From the NCBI RefSeq assembly GCF_029784155.1, contig NC_073692.1, positions 435,899,228 through 435,963,227 on the forward strand: a stretch of DNA of 64,000 bases, in the 5' to 3' direction. Position 1 is the first letter of the stretch; every line of letters starts with the position of its first letter. Origin of the DNA: Uranotaenia lowii (lineage: Eukaryota; Arthropoda; Insecta; Diptera; Culicidae). The notes under the pieces are model-generated. The model made no database searches. It was not told the origin of the DNA and was given only the letters and a program-made list of their open reading frames with translations. Below are positions 59,030 through 64,000 of this stretch, piece by piece. The translations under genes were made by a program, and so were the position numbers.

Positions 59030-60710
59030 TGAATGTCCGGTGGAATGAGTTGAAGTCGAATATCGTTGTCTAACGCCATCTTGTAATCCAAAATGGCGGC
59101 TTCCGATTAACTTTGAAATGTTGTAAATGACTACAAATCTCATGAACCCCCCACAATATGGGTATTGGGTGAAAGGACTTCACTAACTTCACAGAAGAAG
59201 TTGAATTTCGCTATCTGACGCCATCTTGAAATCCAAGATGGTGGTTCCGATTATCTTTAAAATGCTGTAAATAACTAAAAATAGCTTGAAAACCTCAAAA
59301 TATGGGTATTGGGTGAAAGGGCTGAACTAGCAAAAGCTAAATTTCTGTTTCTCTGTTCTGTTTCTGTTCCTGGGGGGATATCGCTTAACTTTAAAATGAT
59401 GTAAACTACTTAGAATCGCATCAAAGCCCCACAATAGGGTATTGGGTGAAAAGGCTGAACTAGAAGAAGTTCAATTTATCTTTCAGACACCATATTGAAA
59501 CCCTAGATGATGGTTTCCACGTAAGTTCAAAATGCTGTTCATCACAAAAAAATCTACAAAAGACCCACAATATGGTATGGAGTGAAAGGGCTAAACTAGA
59601 AGAAGTCGAGTTTCTCTTTCTGGCGCTATCGCCCAGACAGCGGTTTCCCTTAAGTTCAATATACTGTAAATCACTGAAAATCGTATGAAACCCCCACAAT
59701 ATTGGGATTGGGTGAAATGGCTAAACTAGAAGATGTCGAATCTCTCATTTTCGATCTAAGCGGAAGCCACCATCTGGAGTTTCTAGATGGCGTCCAGTTA
59801 CAGATACTATATGACCATCGTTTCTATTTATACTCCGTAGAGCTTACAATCTTTTATACTCCGTAGAGATATTTTTCCATTCTTGTATACTTCGTTGAGT
59901 TTATAATTTTATTTTTGCCTTCTCGTGTGTTACATTTTTATGTATGTGTGTTCATTTAAACATCATTTTGAATTTAATATTCTTCTAGTTTACCCTCTTA
60001 ACTTATACCCATATCATGGGGGTTCTAAGCGATTGTCAATGATATCAAGGTTTGAAAAGAAAAGCCGAAGTCGAATCTAGGATTTCATTTTGTGGAGGTT
60101 TCATTTGATTTCCAGAGATTTACAGCATTTTAAACTTAAGTGGAAGCCGCCAACTCAACTTCTTCTACATAGTTAAGCCCTTCACCCAATACCCATATTA
60201 TGGGGGCTTCTAGTGATCTACATATTTGAAAAGAAAAAAAAATCAAGATAGCGACATTCGACTTGTACTCGTAGAGCCCTTCGACCCAATACCCAAAAAG
60301 TTGGATGTTTCATGCGATTTTCAGTGATTCATAGTATTTTTGAAGTTAATGGGAAGCCGCCATCTGATTGAAAAATTATTCCGGGGATTTCATGCGATTT
60401 TCAGTGATTCATAATATTTTTGAAGTAAATCGAAAGCCGCCATCTTAGATTTCAAGATGGCGTCTGGTTGAAAAATTATTCCGGGGATTGCGTGCGATTT
60501 TCAGTCATTTACAGCATTTTCAATTTATTTATTTTTTTGTAGCGGAGTTGAGCGAATGGCGCCATTCTGGATTTCAAGATGGCTTTGGACAAAGAAATTC
60601 GAGATGGTTTTGGACAGAGAAATTCGGCTTCTTCTCGTTTAGCCCTTTCACCAAATACCCCTTATTGTGGCTGTTTCACGAGATTTTCAGTAATTTTCTG
60701 CTTGAAAAAG
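59030..60710. repeat. degenerate ~130-bp repeats in two opposite blocks
   Basis: From about 59030 to 59800, about five diverged units contain, in order, TCTGACGCCATCTTGAAATC, CAAGATGGCGG, TTCCGATTAACTTTAAAATG, CTGTAAAT, CCCCACAATATGGGTATTGG and GTGAAAGGGCTGAAC. From about 60000 to 60710 the same words appear in reverse complement (CACCCAATACCCATATTATG, GGAAGCCGCCATCT). The two blocks face each other across a ~200-bp spacer. Partial open frames (59460-59699, 60488-60761) follow the repeats and are not genes. Confidence 0.75.
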
Positions 60711-63465
60711 AAAAGTTGTAGTCGGTGCTGCTCTGACTGTTGGATTTTCCGTGCGGCTTAAAAAGCGCCACTCCTGAAGGGAGACCGCACAGCTGGTTTT
60801 TGCCCGGATGAGACTCCTTTGAACGAGTCGTTTTGCATTGCTCCCCAAATCAAGGGAAGGCAGAGAACAGCGAAGACTACGAGGATTTCGAAACGACCAA
60901 ACTCAGACTTTCGCCTAACGCAACGAACGTCTGTCAACATCGACACGTGACCACAACGCCTCAAGCCGACCAAGGACTCACGATTCTTCGACGGCACCCA
61001 TGCCCGAAACACTCATCATTGGACAGTCAAACGTTCATTCCCAGAATAACTCCCCAAGCCTGGAAGCGTGGTGGACTCGAATTCAAATGCGCCAAGCGCA
61101 GAGCGAGCTGACGAATGGACTAACGACCGAAAGTGAAGTTGTCATTTCTCTTCAATTTAAAAATTCTGGCTAGGATTTGGATTTAGTGTATTAACGTAAT
61201 CAAAGGGCGAATGTAGATGGTGAGGGGATACATTTTAATTAAGAGTAATAAATTAACATTTAACGATTAACACGATCATTACTCTAGCTACCCTACTCTA
61301 TACCTAGCCGTGTGCCTTTTTCTCTACCTAGTTCTCCGTGCTCTTGTTTTCATCGCTCTTCCCGGGGAATATTTAGTTTTTCTAGGTTGGGGCGGTCATA
61401 AAGGATGGAATGGTGGACCAAAATGCCTCGGCAACCTGACTTCGGGGAAACGGATTATTGTAACCGTCCCGATTAAAAAAGGTTATGATCGATCAATTGG
61501 TTATATGAAAGGTGTCATCCTTTATGGATGAACCCCTACTGGAAAGCACCTACTTGGTTGTATCTGCTGCTGCTGCTGTGGCTCGCTGACGACGGCGACG
61601 ATGATTGGCTGTTCGCAACTCAGATTTCATTCGGTGAGTGGTGGATGGTAATAGTGGTTTGACCGGATGTATGCTGGTGTAATCGGGGTTGCTTACACCG
61701 GATGTAGCTTCCAGTGCCACCAGAATCTCCCAGACTTCTTCGGATGCCGATATGTTGACGAATCGGGCGAGCTGGTGGTTTGATTTCCAGCGAAGAAGGT
61801 ATGCCCAACGGGCTGGTGTATCGGGGTGTGGTGTGTGGCAGGGGGCCTGCTGCTGTTTTTGGCGATCGCTATGTTAGGAGAGTTTGTGTTAGAGCTAGAG
61901 CACGGTTATTATTTAGAGCACTTTCTTTACCTCTTGATTTTCTTAGGCACACAAAATTGGTAACCTGACACACACACGGCTTATTTCTAGCTTAAACGAA
62001 ACTAGAACGAATGATTAAATCTAAAAGAACTAACACTTCACTTTACAAGGACTTACTAACGAAACCCGAACAAAAACGCGCACAACCAACCTCGTGGGCA
62101 AACTGGGGCTAAATGTAAGACTGTGAACCCTCAGATCAGGGAAAGCGCTATCAGACCTAGCTCCCCGGAACTACGTCATACCACGAGAACCCTCGGGGAG
62201 GCTCGGGTTTTGAGAGCACGATCTAGTTGCTCGTTTTTGCTCCTACAGCCCCATATCTAGCTTTCTCTTTTCCACATGACCCGGGAGATACATCCCGAAC
62301 TCGACCTCGGGAAATTCTCAATCCAGGCCGTTACGCTATGACATAAGGTCAACTATCATTAAACAAGAATGTAACTCCAATGCAGCGTTCTTATCAAGTT
62401 CGACTCTCAATAAATGATTGGTGGAAATCGTTTTCAATTCAATTATATACTAGAACTATCTCATTAATAAATAATACTAGATACTAACAAAAATGACACG
62501 AAAGATACTTGTGATACAATTATTGTATTGAAAAAAAAACTACTATAAATAACAAATCAACTCTACAAAACATGTAACCAGGTACAACCGTTACATAACT
62601 CCGTGCTTAAGTTACGAAAATTTAGTTGAATCGAATCAACTAAATTTTCGTAAGGGTGTACGGTTCTCATTTTCTCAAGAGAAATGACAATTTGGGGTCA
62701 TATGGTTTCATCGTTAACAAAGTTAACTCCTCCTCTATTTCCAAGTCATAGGCCATTACAGCGTATGCTTGTTACTGACCATCAACGTCGGCGACTCCGG
62801 TCTCCAGCAAACGTCAAATTCTCTCAACAAAAAAACAACTATTACCCGACGAAACCAACTTTACGACTATTTCACTCACCAAACATGTTCACTTTCATTT
62901 AATTTTGACCACTTCCTCCCACTACGATACGCTGAAACACGACCAGTTTCTCATTAAAAAATTTTCGTGGCGACTTCAAACTAATGCTTCTTACGTATTT
63001 CCTCTAAAACACGTAGAAGCTTCAACGAAATATTACTCGATTTCAAACGACGATAATTTTTGATATCTTAACTTTGTATTCAACCCCAATCCTTGCGTTG
63101 AGCAGCGAAATATGTTAAAGATACCCACCCCCTGTTACTGCTTCAGAAAAAAATAGCCTACTGCAAACATCGTTTTGCATTATTTTTCCATTTTTCCCTA
63201 AAACTCGATATATTTTTTTTTCATCAAATTCCCACCTCGGCGCACCGCCGATTACTGGAAAGCAACAGTCACTCACGTGAAATATTTCACGAGCCTATGC
63301 CATGTAGGCATCGTTTTCGCAGTGGGCCGAGAAGTGTCAAAATCAACCTAAACAAAGTCGCGCTGTCTGTTAGAATTCCAAACGTGTCATCGAAACACAT
63401 AAGAACTGTTCCGATCTTATTTTAATGTGTTTTACCGGATTCAACCAGCTTGTTCGCGATCATCG
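60711..63465. other. unassigned DNA, less AT-rich, possible retroelement remnants
   Basis: The stretch 60730-62350 is richer in G+C and has many overlapping open frames (60833-61111, 61310-61531, 61620-61968), none with a domain I know. CTGCTGCTGCTGCTG lies at about 61566. The composition resembles the untranslated part of the BEL element at 26.6-27.3 kb, but I find no LTR pair. The palindrome at 62612-62653 falls in this interval. Confidence 0.4.
62612..62653. repeat. perfect 18-bp inverted repeat with 6-nt loop
   Basis: TTACGAAAATTTAGTTGA, then ATCGAA, then the exact reverse complement of the arm. It could form a hairpin or cruciform, or mark a junction between two inverted copies. Confidence 0.8.
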
Positions 63466-63659
63466 ATGGAACCAGAAAACGGGGCGAGTTACTACGGTGA
63501 GTTTTCTTCTCCTAAGCTGATTCTTTGTGTTGTTTTTTAGTTGCTGCGTCGTGGGATGTTCATGTAAGGCGTAAACCCGGAATGAATTTCCGTGACTATT
63601 TTCCGGCTCTTAGACGTGCTTCACTTGGACATGCAACTGGAGGAATCATTCTAATTTGA
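63466..63659 (+). CDS. possible short spliced reading frame, function unknown
   Basis: ATG at 63466 in the context ATCGATGG opens MEPENGASYY. A good donor (G|GTGAGT) follows at 63497 and a T-rich acceptor (TTGTTTTTTAG) ends at 63540. Splicing out the 44 bases keeps the frame open through VAASWDVHVRRKPGMNFRDY and on to a TGA at 63657-63659, 49 residues in all. The intron is shorter than usual for insects, and no domain is recognisable. Other frames downstream are also open (63691-63963). It may be the first coding part of a gene that continues beyond the window with a different exon structure, or chance. Confidence 0.22.
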
Positions 63660-64000
63660 TGGACCAATTTTCCCCACCGAATTGGCATGATTGGAATACG
63701 ATTCGACTTGGCCGCAGGATTGTATTGGATTTCTTCTAAACCCGAAGTATGAACGAGTTCACCTGTTCGATACCTATCTGGATTATCGAACTCCGGTGCT
63801 GTTTCCCGAAATTCTTCACCGGAAGACCGGACCGACGATATTTCAACAGCAATTCGCAACAATCAACAATGATTGCTCTTCCAACCCATCGCAGACGATC
63901 CGACTCGAATTATGGAATTCTACGGTGTACTTTTTTGAACTTGTGGACGTTGATCTTCTCTGAGCGAGCATTTTTCGGCTGATCCATACTGGAATACGGA
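63660..64000 (+). other. unassigned right edge
   Basis: A 90-codon open frame (63691-63963) with fairly balanced composition has no domain I recognise. It overlaps open frames on both strands, so I do not call it. Confidence 0.3.

Noticed and set aside
60711..62400. Solo LTR or BEL remnant
   Set aside because: Composition and word use are suggestive, but I could not find paired repeats, TG…CA borders or a target duplication.
63541..63575. THAP zinc-finger start (CCVVGCSCK in another frame of the putative second exon)
   Set aside because: It is out of frame with the upstream ATG and meets a stop two codons later; no further THAP residues follow.

Overview
The window looks like transposon-dense intergenic DNA from an arthropod, most likely a mosquito or related dipteran. 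The grounds are AT-rich sequence, a full BEL/Pao retrotransposon, non-LTR reverse-transcriptase relics, many short inverted-repeat elements with TA or TTA target duplications, and kilobase-long short-unit satellites. I find no confident host protein gene in 64 kb. The only host-like candidate is a weak short spliced reading frame near the right edge (63466-63659). Species cannot be resolved from the sequence alone.

Layout. 1-12 kb: mostly featureless AT-rich DNA with an antisense reverse-transcriptase scrap (2826-3209), a 179-bp inverted-repeat element (5872-6050) and a GC-richer island bounded by inverted GTTCACGAAATAA motifs (6683-7241). 12-14.3 kb: a decayed non-LTR retrotransposon ORF2 split by a 309-bp PIF/Harbinger-type MITE with a TTA duplication. 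16.6-19.4 kb: two adjacent non-autonomous LTR elements, one of TRIM type (261-bp LTRs, GGCTC duplication, tRNA-His-like primer site) and one with 182-bp terminal repeats and an internal degenerate tandem array. They are followed by a ~300-bp direct repeat.

23.5-36.4 kb is the centrepiece. A 9-bp satellite (GTCATTTTT) with about 475 uniform units is interrupted by an 8466-bp BEL/Pao retrotransposon. Its two 445-bp LTRs appear identical, it has a GTCAT target duplication, and it carries an uninterrupted 1855-residue Gag-protease-RT-RNaseH-integrase polyprotein on the minus strand. All visible parts needed for mobility are present, so the insertion is very young.

40-46 kb: a 2.4-kb element with ~0.93-kb inverted arms around a frameshifted fragment of a protein with an HGKGSYDGIG motif; a hairpin at 42.7 kb; and a 1061-bp TA-flanked element with perfect 22-bp terminal inverted repeats that encloses 31-33-bp repeats and a 7-bp minisatellite. 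46.7-50.1 kb: a 500-N assembly gap running into a second 9-bp satellite (CAAAATTGA) whose unit, on the other strand, is one base away from the first satellite. 54.4-58.7 kb: a fold-back TA-flanked element with a 503-bp element nested in one arm, a second inverted-repeat element, and a diverged relative of the nested one. 59-60.7 kb: degenerate ~130-bp repeats facing each other in two blocks. The rest is unassigned.

The genes do not form a pathway. The window records successive layers of mobile elements and satellite growth, with the BEL insertion the youngest identifiable event and the non-LTR relic among the oldest.
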